From Robertmurraya kyonggiensis (lineage in GTDB: Bacteria; Bacillota; Bacilli; Bacillales; Cytobacillaceae), in assembly GCF_005116465.1 (NCBI RefSeq), contig NZ_SWBM01000001.1:248001-312000 (forward strand): 64,000 nucleotides of DNA, in the 5' to 3' direction. The notes under the pieces were generated by a model. That model saw nothing but the letters and a program-made list of their open reading frames with translations, ran no database searches and was not told the origin of the DNA. Below are positions 44,009 to 54,400 of the stretch, piece after piece (the first letter of the stretch is position 1; each line of letters begins with the position of its first letter). Made by a program: the position numbers and the translations under genes.

Positions 44009-47000
44009 AGATTCTACCATACAAACCATACTAGTCATCGGCTCCGGACCAATAGTCATTGGTCAAGCGGCTGAGTTTGATTACGCAGGCACTCAGGGCT
44101 GCATCGCTCTTAAAGAAGAAGGCTATAAAGTAATTCTTGTGAATAACAATCCTGCAACGATTATGACGGATTCTAATTTTGCTGATCGAATTTACTTTGA
44201 ACCATTAAAGGTTGATGTTTTAGAAAAAATCATTCAAAAAGAACGTCCAGATGGAATTCTTGCCACTCTTGGAGGGCAAACAGGATTGAACCTTGCCTTT
44301 CAATTAAGTGAACAAGGGGTTCTTGAAAAGTACGGTGTGAAAATGCTCGGAAGCTCGATTGAGTCAATAAAAAAAGGTGAGGATCGGGAGGAGTTTCGTC
44401 AGCTCATGAAAGATTTAAATGAGCCTGTTCCTGAAAGTGAAATCGTTCATTCTGTTGATGAAGCATTAGCTTTCGCCCGAGTAATTGATTTTCCGATTAT
44501 CGTTAGACCTGCTTACACCCTCGGAGGTACCGGTGGTGGGATTGCTATTAATGAGTACGAACTGAAACAACTTGTCTCAGGTGGACTTCAAGAAAGTCCT
44601 ATTCATCAATGTTTAATTGAACGAAGTATCGCTGGGTTTAAGGAAATTGAATATGAAGTTATGCGAGATGCTGCAAACACTTGTATTACGATTTGCAATA
44701 TGGAAAATTTCGACCCGGTTGGCGTTCATACAGGGGATTCGATTGTCGTTGCCCCGTCTCAAACATTGACAGATGAAGAATATCAAATGCTTCGTGCAGC
44801 AAGCATCAAGATTATCTCTGCGCTTGGCATTATTGGTGGCTGTAATATTCAATTTGCCCTCGATCCAAAGAGCAAAAATTATTACCTCATTGAGGTAAAT
44901 CCAAGGGTAAGTCGTTCTTCAGCACTTGCGTCTAAAGCAACCGGATACCCAATTGCAAGAATGGCAGCAAAGCTTGCTGTAGGTTATTCGCTAGACGAAA
45001 TTATCAATCCGGTAACAGGTGATACATTTGCGAGTTTCGAGCCAGCTCTCGACTATGTAATTGTGAAAATCCCAAAATGGCCGTTTGATAAATTTTCTAC
45101 GATAGAACGGAAACTTGGTACGCAAATGAAGGCAACAGGCGAAGTAATGGGAATCGATCGGAATTTTGAGCGTGCTTTACTAAAAGCAATTCATTCTCTT
45201 GAGATCGATGTACTTGATTTACAGCTTTCTGGATTTGGAGCCCTTTCGGAACAACAGCTAGAGGAAAAACTGTTGGAACAAAATGATGAACGCTTATTTG
45301 TTTTACTAGAGCTAATACGCCGAGGTAAAGAAATCAGTGAGCTTCATGAACAAACGGAGATTGATCTGTTTTTCTTATCTTATTTGAAACGATTAGTTGA
45401 TTTAGAAAAAGAAATTTCTTCAGTCAACTTAGAACTCGTTACAAAAGATAAACTCCAGTTGTATAAGGAAAAAGGGTTCAGTGATAAATACTTAGCAAAT
45501 GCATGGAATACTACCGAGAAAACAGTACGTGGCAAACGAAAAGGCTTAGGTATTATCCCGTCTTATAAAATGGTTGATACATGTGCAGCGGAGTTTGCGG
45601 CTAGATCGAATTATTATTATTCAACGTACTTTGGAGAAAATGAGCAATTCCCATCATCAAAAAAGAAGGTACTCATTATTGGCAGTGGACCGATTCGAAT
45701 CGGTCAAGGAATTGAATTTGATTACTGTTCCGTTCATGGAGTATTCGCGTTAAAGGAACAGGGAATTGAAACGATTATGATCAATAACAATCCAGAAACG
45801 GTGAGTACGGATTTTGCAACAGCAGATAAATTGTATTTTGAACCACTTGTGATAGAGGATATCCTTAACGTGATTGAAGCGGAGAAAATTACAGATTGCA
45901 TCATCCAGCTTGGTGGGCAAACAGCGATCAATCTTGCTAACGAACTAGAACAGTATGATGTTAATATTTTAGGAACAAAGTCGGCGACGATAGATGTGTT
46001 AGAGGATAGAAAACTTTTTTATCAGCTATTAGAACAACTTGATATCCCTCATTTACAAGGAGATATCGTTAACAATCCAGAAGAATTGCTTTCCGTAGTT
46101 GAAAAAATTGGCTTTCCTGTACTATTAAGACCGTCATTCGTTATCGGTGGAAAAGGAATGGAGACAATTTACAATAAGGAAGAACTCGATAAATATATTG
46201 AAAGCGGCCATGCGCGTTACCCATTTTTGGTCGATGAATTTCTTCATGCTGTTGAAGCAGAAATCGACTTGGTAACAGATGGTCAATATATTGTAGCTCC
46301 AGCAATCATGGAGCATATTGAAAAGACAGGTGTGCACTCAGGCGATAGTATGTCAATTCTTCCAGCACAGAACTTATCCGAATCTGTGCAGCAAAAAATG
46401 CTCGATTACGGCAAGAAAATTTCCCAACATCTGCAGTATAAAGGACTTATGAATATCCAATTTATCGTGAATAACGATAACGTATATGTGTTGGAGGTAA
46501 ACCCGCGGGCTAGTAGAACGGCTCCGATTGTAAGCAAAGTGACTGGAGTTCCTCTTGTGCAAATTGCGACAAAAATATTGCTTGGGAAATATAATTTGTC
46601 GAAATACGATGAAGAGAAGAATTTAATGAAGCTTCCATTTGTTTGTGTGAAGTATCCTGTTTTTTCAAATTTTGCGTTAAAAGGACTAGATTCCAAGGTT
46701 AGTGCTGAAATGAGATCAACAGGTGAAGGCATCTGTCTCGGTGCAACAGTGGAAGAAGCTTTAAGAAAAGTATTCCACGCTGCAATTAAACCAAGTGGGA
46801 AAATTGTTTTGAATGAAGACATGGAATTGAAAATTCTAGATGGGCATTATCCAATTGTTGTGAGTGAGGATGAAAGTTTGCTTACTGACGAGACGATTGC
46901 TTATTTCAATACCTCACTGCTCCCTGGAGACAAAAAATTAAGGGAAATTGCAACGAAAAAGAGAATTATGACTTTTACAGAAAAAGAGAGCTTACTGGCA

Positions 47001-47087
47001 TTTTGTCAGGCGTTGACTGTAAAAGACTTTGAAGTAAATGCAATTGAAGATTGGCACTTATTATTGAGAGAGGACGTGACGATTTGA
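44001..47087 (+). CDS. carB: CarB, arginine-specific carbamoyl-phosphate synthase large subunit
   Basis: 1,028 residues, two homologous ATP-grasp halves: [20 protein letters not shown] opens the first and [19 protein letters not shown] the second. [14 protein letters not shown] and [14 protein letters not shown] are the ATP-grasp loops. Makes carbamoyl phosphate from bicarbonate, ATP and ammonia. Slightly shorter than the usual pyrimidine-type subunit. ATG 44001, in the last codons of carA, with AGAGGAG upstream; the frame opens earlier at 43974. Confidence 0.95.
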   Translation: MPKDSTIQTILVIGSGPIVIGQAAEFDYAGTQGCIALKEEGYKVILVNNNPATIMTDSNFADRIYFEPLKVDVLEKIIQKERPDGILATLGGQTGLNLAFQLSEQGVLEKYGVKMLGSSIESIKKGEDREEFRQLMKDLNEPVPESEIVHSVDEALAFARVIDFPIIVRPAYTLGGTGGGIAINEYELKQLVSGGLQESPIHQCLIERSIAGFKEIEYEVMRDAANTCITICNMENFDPVGVHTGDSIVVAPSQTLTDEEYQMLRAASIKIISALGIIGGCNIQFALDPKSKNYYLIEVNPRVSRSSALASKATGYPIARMAAKLAVGYSLDEIINPVTGDTFASFEPALDYVIVKIPKWPFDKFSTIERKLGTQMKATGEVMGIDRNFERALLKAIHSLEIDVLDLQLSGFGALSEQQLEEKLLEQNDERLFVLLELIRRGKEISELHEQTEIDLFFLSYLKRLVDLEKEISSVNLELVTKDKLQLYKEKGFSDKYLANAWNTTEKTVRGKRKGLGIIPSYKMVDTCAAEFAARSNYYYSTYFGENEQFPSSKKKVLIIGSGPIRIGQGIEFDYCSVHGVFALKEQGIETIMINNNPETVSTDFATADKLYFEPLVIEDILNVIEAEKITDCIIQLGGQTAINLANELEQYDVNILGTKSATIDVLEDRKLFYQLLEQLDIPHLQGDIVNNPEELLSVVEKIGFPVLLRPSFVIGGKGMETIYNKEELDKYIESGHARYPFLVDEFLHAVEAEIDLVTDGQYIVAPAIMEHIEKTGVHSGDSMSILPAQNLSESVQQKMLDYGKKISQHLQYKGLMNIQFIVNNDNVYVLEVNPRASRTAPIVSKVTGVPLVQIATKILLGKYNLSKYDEEKNLMKLPFVCVKYPVFSNFALKGLDSKVSAEMRSTGEGICLGATVEEALRKVFHAAIKPSGKIVLNEDMELKILDGHYPIVVSEDESLLTDETIAYFNTSLLPGDKKLREIATKKRIMTFTEKESLLAFCQALTVKDFEVNAIEDWHLLLREDVTI

Positions 47088-48046
47088 TGATAGCAGTTAA
47101 AGATATACCACACGAATTAAATATAAAGGGGAAGGACCTGCTCACGTTAGCAGATTATTCTTCTGAAACAATAGAAGGCTTACTTGACTTAGCGATTCAA
47201 CTAAAAAATGCTCATTTATCTGGGGAAGAAACTCCATTTTTAAAAGGGAAGATTCTAGGGCTGATTTTTGATAAGCCATCAACTCGTACGAGAGTATCTT
47301 TTGAAGCTGGGATGCTTCAATTGGGCGGTCAAGTCATCCATCTAAATGGTCAGGAACTACAGCTAGGAAGAGGAGAGCCAGTCTCTGATACGGCAAAGGT
47401 ATTATCTCATTATATTGATGCTGTTATGATCCGTACGTTCTCTCACAAAAAAGTGGAAGAATTAGCAGAGCACGCGACAATTCCGATTATTAATGGATTA
47501 ACGGATCTCTATCATCCTTGCCAAGCGTTGGCTGACCTTTTGACGGTTATCGAAGTGAAGGGAAGTCTTAATGGGATTAAGATGGCCTACATTGGAGATG
47601 GCAACAATGTGGCGCATTCCTTAATGATTGCAGCGGCAAAAACTGGCATGAAATTAGCAGTGGCTTCTCCAAAAGGCTATGAGCCAAATGCTGTTGTGTT
47701 AAGTAAAGCTCAGGAATTTGCTAAACAAACAGGAGCAGAGATCATTGTGACGAACAGCCCGAGTGAAGCAGTTGTCGATGCTGATGTGATTTATACAGAT
47801 GTCTGGACAAGTATGGGCCAAGAAGCAGAAAATGAACAACGCTTAAAGGATTTCGAAGGATATCAAGTAAATGAAGAACTTGTAAAAGGTGCGAAGGACG
47901 ATTTTATGTTCCTTCATTGCTTGCCAGCGCATCGTGAGGAAGAAGTGACTGCAGCCATCATCGACGGTAAACACTCCTACGTCTTCCAACAAGCAGGCAA
48001 TCGCCTCCACGCCCAAAAAGCATTGTTAGTCGAGATACTGAAATAA
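47087..48046 (+). CDS. argF: ArgF, ornithine carbamoyltransferase
   Basis: 319 residues; makes citrulline from ornithine and carbamoyl phosphate. Seen: carbamoyl-phosphate loop [22 protein letters not shown], and ornithine-site [16 protein letters not shown] overlaps the carB stop (TGATG), with GAGAGAGGA upstream. Last gene of the arginine operon. Confidence 0.96.
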   Translation: MIAVKDIPHELNIKGKDLLTLADYSSETIEGLLDLAIQLKNAHLSGEETPFLKGKILGLIFDKPSTRTRVSFEAGMLQLGGQVIHLNGQELQLGRGEPVSDTAKVLSHYIDAVMIRTFSHKKVEELAEHATIPIINGLTDLYHPCQALADLLTVIEVKGSLNGIKMAYIGDGNNVAHSLMIAAAKTGMKLAVASPKGYEPNAVVLSKAQEFAKQTGAEIIVTNSPSEAVVDADVIYTDVWTSMGQEAENEQRLKDFEGYQVNEELVKGAKDDFMFLHCLPAHREEEVTAAIIDGKHSYVFQQAGNRLHAQKALLVEILK

Positions 48047-48092
48047 AAACGAGCCTGCCTTTCCCTGGCGTGTATAAAGATATTCAAAAAAC

Positions 48093-48122
48093 AAAGGACC
48101 TTAAAATGGTCCTTGATTTTTT
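48093..48122 (+). terminator. terminator of argF
   Basis: AAGGACC-TTAAAAT-GGTCCTT then GATTTTTT. The T-tract overlaps the -35 (TTGATT, 48113-48118) of the T-box promoter, whose -10 is TATTAT (48136-48141). Confidence 0.75.
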
Positions 48123-48159
48123 CCAATTTAAGTATTATTATATGAACAATATTAAATTG

Positions 48160-48421
48160 CATATCTAGTTCAGCGTTGAAAAGGACATGGATTATTCATC
48201 GTTTCTTGGTAGAGAACAGGGTCATAGGCTGAAAACCCTGAAGAAAAGTGAATGGTCTACCACCTTTGAGCTATTATGGGGAAATGGATTAATCAAAGTA
48301 TCTATAATCGGGAAATCCCGTTATCTTTCTGAGCATAAAACATAGATTATGTTTTTATGGAATCAGGGTGGAACCACGACCACACTCGTCCCTACTATGG
48401 GGAAGAGTGTGGTCTTTTTTT
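48160..48421 (+). promoter_or_regulatory. T-box leader 1
   Basis: Has stem I elements, a candidate threonine specifier ACC (in TCTACCACCTTTGAG near 48259), the conserved T-box AGGGTGGAACCACG (48365-48378) and an intrinsic terminator ACCACACTC / GAGTGTGGT with T-tract (48379-48421). Uncharged tRNA-Thr should pair with the T-box and allow read-through. Confidence 0.95.
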
Positions 48422-48439
48422 ATGAAATTTAACAATTAA

Positions 48440-48688
48440 GTGTAGAAAAGGACATGGATTATTCATCGTTTTCTTAGTAGAGAACGGGGTCATTGGCTGA
48501 AAGCCCTGAAGAAAAGTGAATGATTTACCACCTTTGAGCTATTATGGGGAAATATATTTATCAAAGTATCCATAATCGGGAAATCCCGTTATCATATTGA
48601 GAATAAAGCATTACTTATGTTTTATGGAATCAGGGTGGAACCACGACCACACTCGTCCCTACTATTGGGAGGAGTGTGGTCTTTTTTA
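48440..48688 (+). promoter_or_regulatory. T-box leader 2, tandem copy
   Basis: A second near-copy with the same GGACATGGATTATTCATCG start, the same TTACCACCTTTGAG specifier segment, T-box AGGGTGGAACCACG (48632-48645) and terminator (48646-48688). The two must be passed in series, which sharpens the response to uncharged tRNA. Confidence 0.95.
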
Positions 48689-48715
48689 TATTATTTAAAA
48701 TCAGGAGGAATTAAA

Positions 48716-49924
48716 ATGTCTAATCAATTAGAAGCAGAATCAAGAAATCATCGAAAGTTAGGTCAAGAGTTAGAGCTGTTCACTTCTATGGAAGAAGCAC
48801 CAGGCATGCCCTTTTTCTTACCAAATGGAATGGTGGTTCGTAATGAACTTGAAAATTTCTGGAGAAGAAAACACCAAAAGGCGAGCTATCAGGAAATTAA
48901 AACACCGATTATGATGAAACAGGAACTTTGGGAACAATCAGGTCACTGGGATCATTATCACGAAAATATGTACTTCTCCAATGTTGATGAACAAAACTAC
49001 GCGATAAAACCAATGAACTGTCCTGGAGCCATTTTAATATTTAACAATAAACGGAGAAGCTACCGTGAGTTGCCTATCCGTTATGCAGAGCTTGGTTTAG
49101 TTCACAGACATGAGCTTTCAGGTTCTTTAAATGGACTTTTGCGGGTTCGTTCCTTTACTCAGGACGATGCACATTTATTTATACGGCCTGACCAGATTGA
49201 ATCAGAAATTGATAAAGTTCTCGAGTTAATTGATGAGTTCTACTCACACTTTGGATTTGAATATAAGGTGGAGTTATCTACTCGTCCAGAGGATTTCATG
49301 GGCTCCGAGGAAATCTGGGATCAAGCTGAAACAGCATTGGAATCAGTTTTGAAGCATAAAGGGGTGAACTATCAGCTAAATCCAGGAGATGGAGCGTTTT
49401 ATGGTCCTAAAATTGACTTTCATATCTTAGACTCACTCGGCAGAAGCTGGCAATGTGGTACTGTCCAATTGGATTTTCAAATGCCGGAAAAGTTCAACTG
49501 TAGTTATGTTGGAGAAGATAATAATTTGCATCGACCTGTAATGATTCACCGAGCCATATATGGATCGATTGAACGGTTTATGGCCATTTTAATTGAACAT
49601 TTTTCTGGAGAATTCCCTCTATGGCTAGCACCAGTTCAAGCTAAAATTATCCCGATTTCAGATACACATGCTGTATATGCAGAAAAGGTGAGATTCCTAT
49701 TGGAATCAGCAGGATTACGCGTAGAAGTGGATTACCGGAACGAGAAGATGGGACTGAAGATTAGAGAAGCCGAAAGGCAAAGGATTCCTTACATGCTTGT
49801 AATCGGAGATAAAGAGGTTGAAAACCAATCTTTAGCAATAAGAAAACGTAAAGATGGAAACCTAGGTGTTTTGAGTATAGAAGAAGTTGTTAAAAGGTTT
49901 AAAAAAGAAATTAAACCTTCGTAA
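48716..49924 (+). CDS. short threonyl-tRNA synthetase without TGS and editing domains
   Basis: 402 residues; standard bacterial ThrRS is about 640. It holds only the class II catalytic domain (about 20-290) and the anticodon-binding domain (about 300-402). Seen: zinc/threonine site in IKPMNCPGAI, DDAHLFIR and VMIHRAIYGSIERF; motif 2 RYAELGLVHRHELSG; C-terminal AKIIPISDTHAVYA. The N-terminal TGS and the serine-clearing editing domain are absent, and the ATG with CAGGAGGA shows this is the true start and not a broken gene. Probably a second, inducible ThrRS controlled by the tandem T-boxes. Confidence 0.9.
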   Translation: MSNQLEAESRNHRKLGQELELFTSMEEAPGMPFFLPNGMVVRNELENFWRRKHQKASYQEIKTPIMMKQELWEQSGHWDHYHENMYFSNVDEQNYAIKPMNCPGAILIFNNKRRSYRELPIRYAELGLVHRHELSGSLNGLLRVRSFTQDDAHLFIRPDQIESEIDKVLELIDEFYSHFGFEYKVELSTRPEDFMGSEEIWDQAETALESVLKHKGVNYQLNPGDGAFYGPKIDFHILDSLGRSWQCGTVQLDFQMPEKFNCSYVGEDNNLHRPVMIHRAIYGSIERFMAILIEHFSGEFPLWLAPVQAKIIPISDTHAVYAEKVRFLLESAGLRVEVDYRNEKMGLKIREAERQRIPYMLVIGDKEVENQSLAIRKRKDGNLGVLSIEEVVKRFKKEIKPS

Positions 49925-49980
49925 ATGAATGAATAAGGAAATTAACGGTAATGTATATTGAACTTTATCTCAAGTACTAA

Positions 49981-50109
49981 GTTGATTGGAGCGGAAGGCA
50001 CGAGACTCCTGCGGGAGTAGCAGGTCAGCTAAGACCCCACAGGCGCAGAAGGCGCCGAGGAGGCTTAGCGACTGCCCGCGGAAAGCGAGTGCCTGGAGCG
50101 GAAATCAAC
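49981..50109. repeat. GC-rich dispersed intergenic repeat
   Basis: About 129 bases, much richer in G+C than the surroundings. Ends are related as inverted copies: GTTGATT...AGGCAC at left and GTGCCT...AATCAAC at right, each flanking a GGAGCGGA. Inside are nested palindromes (CTAAG/CTTAG, GGCGC/GGCGCC). I know near-identical elements as common intergenic repeats of several Bacillus genomes; only one copy is in this window. Confidence 0.8.
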
Positions 50110-50211
50110 GAATCGTCAATACAAACAAAACATTAGAAAAATGAACAATGACTTCATGAAAGCCTTCCAAAAGGAAATACTAACAGTAACCTCAAGGAAA
50201 GGAGATTGATT

Positions 50212-50394
50212 ATGGGACAACAACATCGATTCCGTGCAGGACAGAAGGCGCCTAACAATGGTATATATATGGAAATAGGCGAAGAGGGAGACGGGGTATT
50301 ACATCCGAAAAAAATCAAATTAAAAGCTGGAGACCGCTTCCCGGAAAACTCTAATCACAATCGCCAATGGACCTATAAGTCAAAGTTCAAATAA
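50212..50394 (+). CDS. yjzC: YjzC family protein
   Basis: 60-residue basic soluble protein: MGQQHRFRAGQKAPNNGIYM, then GDGVLHPKKIKLKAGDRFPE. Follows argF in B. subtilis too. Function unknown. ATG 50212 with AAGGAAAGGAG is the start. Confidence 0.92.
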   Translation: MGQQHRFRAGQKAPNNGIYMEIGEEGDGVLHPKKIKLKAGDRFPENSNHNRQWTYKSKFK

Positions 50395-50417
50395 AAAAAA
50401 CGAATTTTTGTACACAC

Positions 50418-50448
50418 TAAAGCCATCCTTTAAATAGGGATGGCTTTA
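50418..50448 (+). terminator. hairpin after yjzC
   Basis: AAAGCCATCC / GGATGGCTTT around a nine-base loop; the T-tract is short, so termination may be weak. Confidence 0.6.
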
Positions 50449-50466
50449 CTTATGGAATAAATAGGA

Positions 50467-50498
50467 TATAATAAAACTAAAGGTCAAAAAAGGTCAAA
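50467..50498 (+). promoter_or_regulatory. clpB promoter -10 and CtsR operator
   Basis: TATAAT (50467-50472) is followed by GGTCAAAAAAGGTCAAA (50482-50498), a perfect CtsR direct heptad repeat with three-base spacing. The operator runs into the AAAGGAG ribosome site. ClpB is therefore a class III heat-shock gene, repressed by CtsR until stress. Confidence 0.92.
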
Positions 50499-50510
50499 GG
50501 AGAAATCAAT

Positions 50511-53105
50511 GTGGATTTAAATAAAATGACGGAACGGCTCCAAGCAGCAATTATGAGTGCTCAATCCCTTGCAACTTCAAACCAACATCAAGAAATTGAT
50601 GAGGTTCATTTGTTTTTAGCATTGATGGAGCAGGACGATAGCTTAATTGCGGCAATTCTGGAAAAGGTCCACCTCCCTTCACAGACATTTTCCGATGAAC
50701 TCAATCGTTTGCTTCAGAAAAAACCACAAGTATCAGGAAGTGGCATCGAGCAAGGCAAGATTTACATCACAAACAACTTACAACGATTAATGGCAGAAGC
50801 TGAAAAAGAAATGAATCTCTTTCAAGATGAATTTCTATCTGTTGAGCACACGCTACTTGCAGCAGCAAAGCTTCAGCAGTCAAACATAAATGAAATACTA
50901 AAACGATATCAAATCACTTATGAAGGATTACTACAAGAAATAAGAAATATTAGGGGGAATCAAAGGGTGACATCACAAAACCCTGAAGCAACATATGATG
51001 TTTTAAAAAAATATGGGCGTGATTTAGTTGCAGAAGTTAAAGCGGGCAAAGTAGATCCAGTAATCGGTAGAGACGGTGAAATTCGCAATGTGATCCGTAT
51101 CCTTTCAAGAAAAACGAAAAACAATCCTGTTCTAATCGGAGAGCCAGGTGTCGGAAAAACAGCAATAGTTGAAGGACTTGCTCAACGTATAGTCAGAAGG
51201 GATGTTCCAGAGGGATTAAAGGACAAAACCATTTTTTCATTAGATATGAGTTCTCTAATTGCTGGGGCAAAATTTCGTGGAGAATTTGAAGAAAGATTAA
51301 AAGCGGTTCTAAATGAAATCAAGAAAAGTGAAGGAAAAATACTTCTCTTTATTGATGAGCTCCATACGATCGTTGGGGCAGGGAAAACAGAAGGCGCAAT
51401 GGATGCGGGCAATATGCTTAAACCAATGCTTGCACGGGGTGAGCTCCATTGTATTGGTGCCACGACATTAGACGAACACCGAAAGTATATTGAAAAGGAC
51501 CCAGCCTTAGAACGACGTTTTCAGCAGGTGCTTGTTCAAGAACCAGATGTGGAGGACACAATTTCAATTTTACGAGGATTAAAAGAACGATTCGAAATAC
51601 ACCATGGTGTGAATATTCACGACCGTGCACTCGTCACAGCAGCGACTTTGTCTGACCGATATATTTCGGACCGGTTTTTACCAGATAAGGCAATCGATCT
51701 CGTTGATGAAGCATGCGCGATGATTCGAACAGAAATTGATTCAATGCCAACTGAGTTAGATGAAGTAACAAGACGCGTGATGCAGTTAGAAATTGAAGAA
51801 GCTGCTTTGCAAAAGGAAGTAGATGAACAAAGTAAGAATCGTCTTCAAACTTTACAAAAAGAGCTTGCTGATTTAAGGGATAAAGCTAATTCCATGAAGG
51901 CCAAATGGCAGGCGGAAAAAGAAGGCATTCATAAGGTTCAAGAAAAACGTGAACTTCTCGAAAAATTACGTAGAGAATTAGATAAGGCGGAAAATAACTA
52001 CGACCTAAACAAGGCAGCAGAACTTCGCCATGGCCGTATTCCTACGCTAGAAAAAGAATTAAAGGAACTAGAAGAGGAAGTTAGTAAGCAAACGGGAGAG
52101 CGCCTTTTACGGGAAGAAGTAACGGAAGAGGAAATCGCCAATATTGTTGCAAGATGGACAGGGATTCCTCTTGCCAAGCTTGTAGAAGGTGAAAGAGAGA
52201 AGCTGTTGCGATTAGAGAGCATCCTACACGAACGGGTTGTCGGTCAAGATGAAGCCGTGCAATTAGTTTCAGATGCTGTCTTAAGGGCGAGAGCTGGGAT
52301 TAAAGACCCGAATCGTCCTATCGGCTCGTTTATTTTCCTCGGCCCAACTGGTGTCGGAAAAACAGAATTAGCAAAAGCATTGGCACAATCGTTATTTGAT
52401 AGTGAAGAACAAATTATTCGTATTGATATGTCTGAGTACATGGAAAAGCATTCGGTATCAAGACTTGTAGGGGCTCCTCCAGGATATGTAGGATATGAAG
52501 AAGGCGGACAGCTTACGGAGGCTGTGCGACGCAAGCCATATTCAGTCATCCTGTTAGATGAGATCGAAAAAGCGCACCATGATGTATTTAATATATTGTT
52601 GCAGATGCTTGATGATGGGCGTGCGACTGATTCACAAGGACGTACGGTTGACTTCAAAAATACAGTGATTATCATGACTTCAAATATCGGTTCACACTTT
52701 TTATTGGATGGACAAGGTGAGAGCGAAAGCATTTCAGAAGAAGTAAAAGATAACGTCATGTCCCAACTTAGAGGCCATTTCCGACCAGAATTCTTAAACC
52801 GTGTCGATGAAGTGATTATGTTTAAGCCGCTGACATTAAATAATATCAAAGAAATTGTTATGAAGTTGATAGCACAATTAAAAGAAAGATTATCGGATCA
52901 ACAAATTGATTTGAGCATAACAGAAGAAGCAAAAGAATATATTGCAGCAAATGGATTTGATCCTGTTTATGGAGCTAGACCTTTGAAGAGATTTATCCAA
53001 CGAAATGTTGAGACCCTTTTAGCACGGGAAATCATTGCAGGAAAAATCGGAGAAAATAGTACTGTACAGATAATTCTTGAAGAAGATACAATAAAAATTA
53101 AGTAA
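50511..53105 (+). CDS. clpB: ClpB, ATP-dependent disaggregase
   Basis: 864-residue Hsp100 chaperone that, with DnaK, pulls apart protein aggregates. Domains: N-terminal Clp_N repeats (1-150), AAA-1 with Walker A GEPGVGKT (about 209) and pore loop [12 protein letters not shown], coiled-coil M-domain (about 400-535), AAA-2 with Walker A GPTGVGKT (about 611) and pore [10 protein letters not shown]-terminal D2-small. No IGF/L loop for ClpP, as expected for ClpB. GTG start. B. subtilis lacks clpB; other bacilli have it, so this is an insertion relative to the yjzC-yjzD order. Confidence 0.96.
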   Translation: MDLNKMTERLQAAIMSAQSLATSNQHQEIDEVHLFLALMEQDDSLIAAILEKVHLPSQTFSDELNRLLQKKPQVSGSGIEQGKIYITNNLQRLMAEAEKEMNLFQDEFLSVEHTLLAAAKLQQSNINEILKRYQITYEGLLQEIRNIRGNQRVTSQNPEATYDVLKKYGRDLVAEVKAGKVDPVIGRDGEIRNVIRILSRKTKNNPVLIGEPGVGKTAIVEGLAQRIVRRDVPEGLKDKTIFSLDMSSLIAGAKFRGEFEERLKAVLNEIKKSEGKILLFIDELHTIVGAGKTEGAMDAGNMLKPMLARGELHCIGATTLDEHRKYIEKDPALERRFQQVLVQEPDVEDTISILRGLKERFEIHHGVNIHDRALVTAATLSDRYISDRFLPDKAIDLVDEACAMIRTEIDSMPTELDEVTRRVMQLEIEEAALQKEVDEQSKNRLQTLQKELADLRDKANSMKAKWQAEKEGIHKVQEKRELLEKLRRELDKAENNYDLNKAAELRHGRIPTLEKELKELEEEVSKQTGERLLREEVTEEEIANIVARWTGIPLAKLVEGEREKLLRLESILHERVVGQDEAVQLVSDAVLRARAGIKDPNRPIGSFIFLGPTGVGKTELAKALAQSLFDSEEQIIRIDMSEYMEKHSVSRLVGAPPGYVGYEEGGQLTEAVRRKPYSVILLDEIEKAHHDVFNILLQMLDDGRATDSQGRTVDFKNTVIIMTSNIGSHFLLDGQGESESISEEVKDNVMSQLRGHFRPEFLNRVDEVIMFKPLTLNNIKEIVMKLIAQLKERLSDQQIDLSITEEAKEYIAANGFDPVYGARPLKRFIQRNVETLLAREIIAGKIGENSTVQIILEEDTIKIK

Positions 53106-53113
53106 AGCAAACA

Positions 53114-53157
53114 TAAAAAAAGTCATCCTAGTATTTTCGAACAGGATGACTTTTTTA
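53114..53157. terminator. bidirectional terminator of clpB and yjzD
   Basis: AAAAAAGTCATCCT / AGGATGACTTTTTT around a 15-base loop. Confidence 0.9.
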
Positions 53158-53163
53158 CACCTA

Positions 53164-53361
53164 TTAATGAGTTTCGTGTCCGCTTGGCTCGTTCGGTAGG
53201 ATAGCAGGGGCGATCAAAATGATAATCGTTGCTATTACTGCCATAACGGCACCTGTTGTAAAATTAAATTCCGTTCCCATCATAGCGCCTGCTACATAGG
53301 TTAACATTTGAATTAGAGCGAATGTCCAGAAAAAAGTCCAAAAGTATTTCACCGTATTCAC
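53164..53361 (-). CDS. yjzD: YjzD, DUF2929 family membrane protein
   Basis: 65 residues with two membrane segments (about 6-28 and 36-56) and a short polar tail ending NEPSGHETH. Starts MNTVKYFWTFFWTFALIQM, as in the DUF2929 family. Function unknown. Same neighbours as in B. subtilis, but clpB is inserted before it. Confidence 0.9.
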   Translation of the reverse strand: MNTVKYFWTFFWTFALIQMLTYVAGAMMGTEFNFTTGAVMAVIATIIILIAPAILPNEPSGHETH

Positions 53362-53572
53362 CTCTTACTATTTAACATCCTTTTCATTCTACCATAGGGA
53401 ATATGATTGTTAAAGTGAAACTTGATATATAAGCTACTATATCGCTTACAACAATCCGGAAAAATAAATAAAATTTGAGAAAGAAATCATCCAGAACTAG
53501 GCGAATTCCCTTACACTTTAATGTTCCCGTCATACATTAATAAGAGTAAAAATTGCTAAAGGAGTTTTTCGT

Positions 53573-54313
53573 ATGGAGCACCGAAACTTTAAACTGGATA
53601 CCGAATGGAATATGATTCATTATCCCGAAAAACCTACTGGTTTCGGTATCCTCATTATTGGTGATGAAAGGCATTTTGTTGATGAGAAAACTAGCTTTTG
53701 GACGCAAAACGAAGGAAAATCAGCACTTATCTCAAGGTTGAAGAAACAGGGCTACACCGTTTTTTATTCGAATTTGTATGGGAAGAATTGGGGCAGTGAC
53801 AAAGCGGTTCAGTTGGCTAAGCGCTTATACGAATTTGTAATCCGAACAGAAATTATCAATAATAAAATCCATCTATTTGCTGAGGGAATGGGAGCATTAG
53901 TAGCTCTTAAGCTGCTAGAAGAAATGAAAGGGAATATCCGCTCTGTTGTATTGTTGAATCCGGTTCTATCTTTAAAATATCATCTAGAACAGGAAAAAGA
54001 ACATAAATTTTTCTATAAAAAGCTTCTTAAGGAGCTTTCCTCTTCTTATAATACGGAAAGCAATCAGATTGTTGAAATCATCAGTAGTCCTGACGATGAC
54101 AGTCCACACTTAAGCTCGGATGTTCCGTTGAAAATTATTCATGTGCTTGCTGGTAATCGAGCATATAAACAGTCCAATTTGTTGAAAAATCTGTCGGTAA
54201 AGTGGAAAAATGAGCAGACACCTGTCACAATCACATATCTTGTTCCAGAAAAAAAAGAACGCTTGGATTACTATTTGGTCAATTTTATGAAAGAGAACGA
54301 AAGAGTTCTGTAA
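53573..54313 (+). CDS. yjaU: YjaU-like alpha/beta-hydrolase fold protein, nucleophile missing
   Basis: 246 residues. The order of segments fits an alpha/beta hydrolase: GILIIGDERHF near the start and an elbow-like HLFAEGMGALVALKLLEE at about 100-117. In active members the elbow is G-x-S-x-G; here it is A103-E-G105-M-G107, with glycine in place of serine, so hydrolase activity is not expected. Named from its place between yjzD and yjaV; sequence identity to B. subtilis YjaU was not checked. Confidence 0.7.
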   Translation: MEHRNFKLDTEWNMIHYPEKPTGFGILIIGDERHFVDEKTSFWTQNEGKSALISRLKKQGYTVFYSNLYGKNWGSDKAVQLAKRLYEFVIRTEIINNKIHLFAEGMGALVALKLLEEMKGNIRSVVLLNPVLSLKYHLEQEKEHKFFYKKLLKELSSSYNTESNQIVEIISSPDDDSPHLSSDVPLKIIHVLAGNRAYKQSNLLKNLSVKWKNEQTPVTITYLVPEKKERLDYYLVNFMKENERVL

Positions 54314-54344
54314 TAACGACGAATCGACATGAATGGAAATAATC

Positions 54345-54397
54345 AAGCCTCCCTGAGCATAGGATGAATTAAGAGTTTGCTCGAGGGGGGCTTTTTT
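54345..54397 (+). terminator. terminator hairpin that contains the yjaV ribosome site
   Basis: Left arm AAGCCTCCCTGAGCA (54345-54359), right arm TGCTCGAGGGGGGCTT (54378-54393), then TTTT up to 54397. The purine-rich right arm GAGGGGGG is the only ribosome-site candidate for the ATG at 54401. Confidence 0.7.
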
Positions 54398-54400
54398 GTC

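Noticed and set aside
52244-52849. 201-codon minus-strand frame inside clpB
   Set aside because: Lies entirely within the conserved second ATPase domain of ClpB; composition is that of a reverse-strand shadow.
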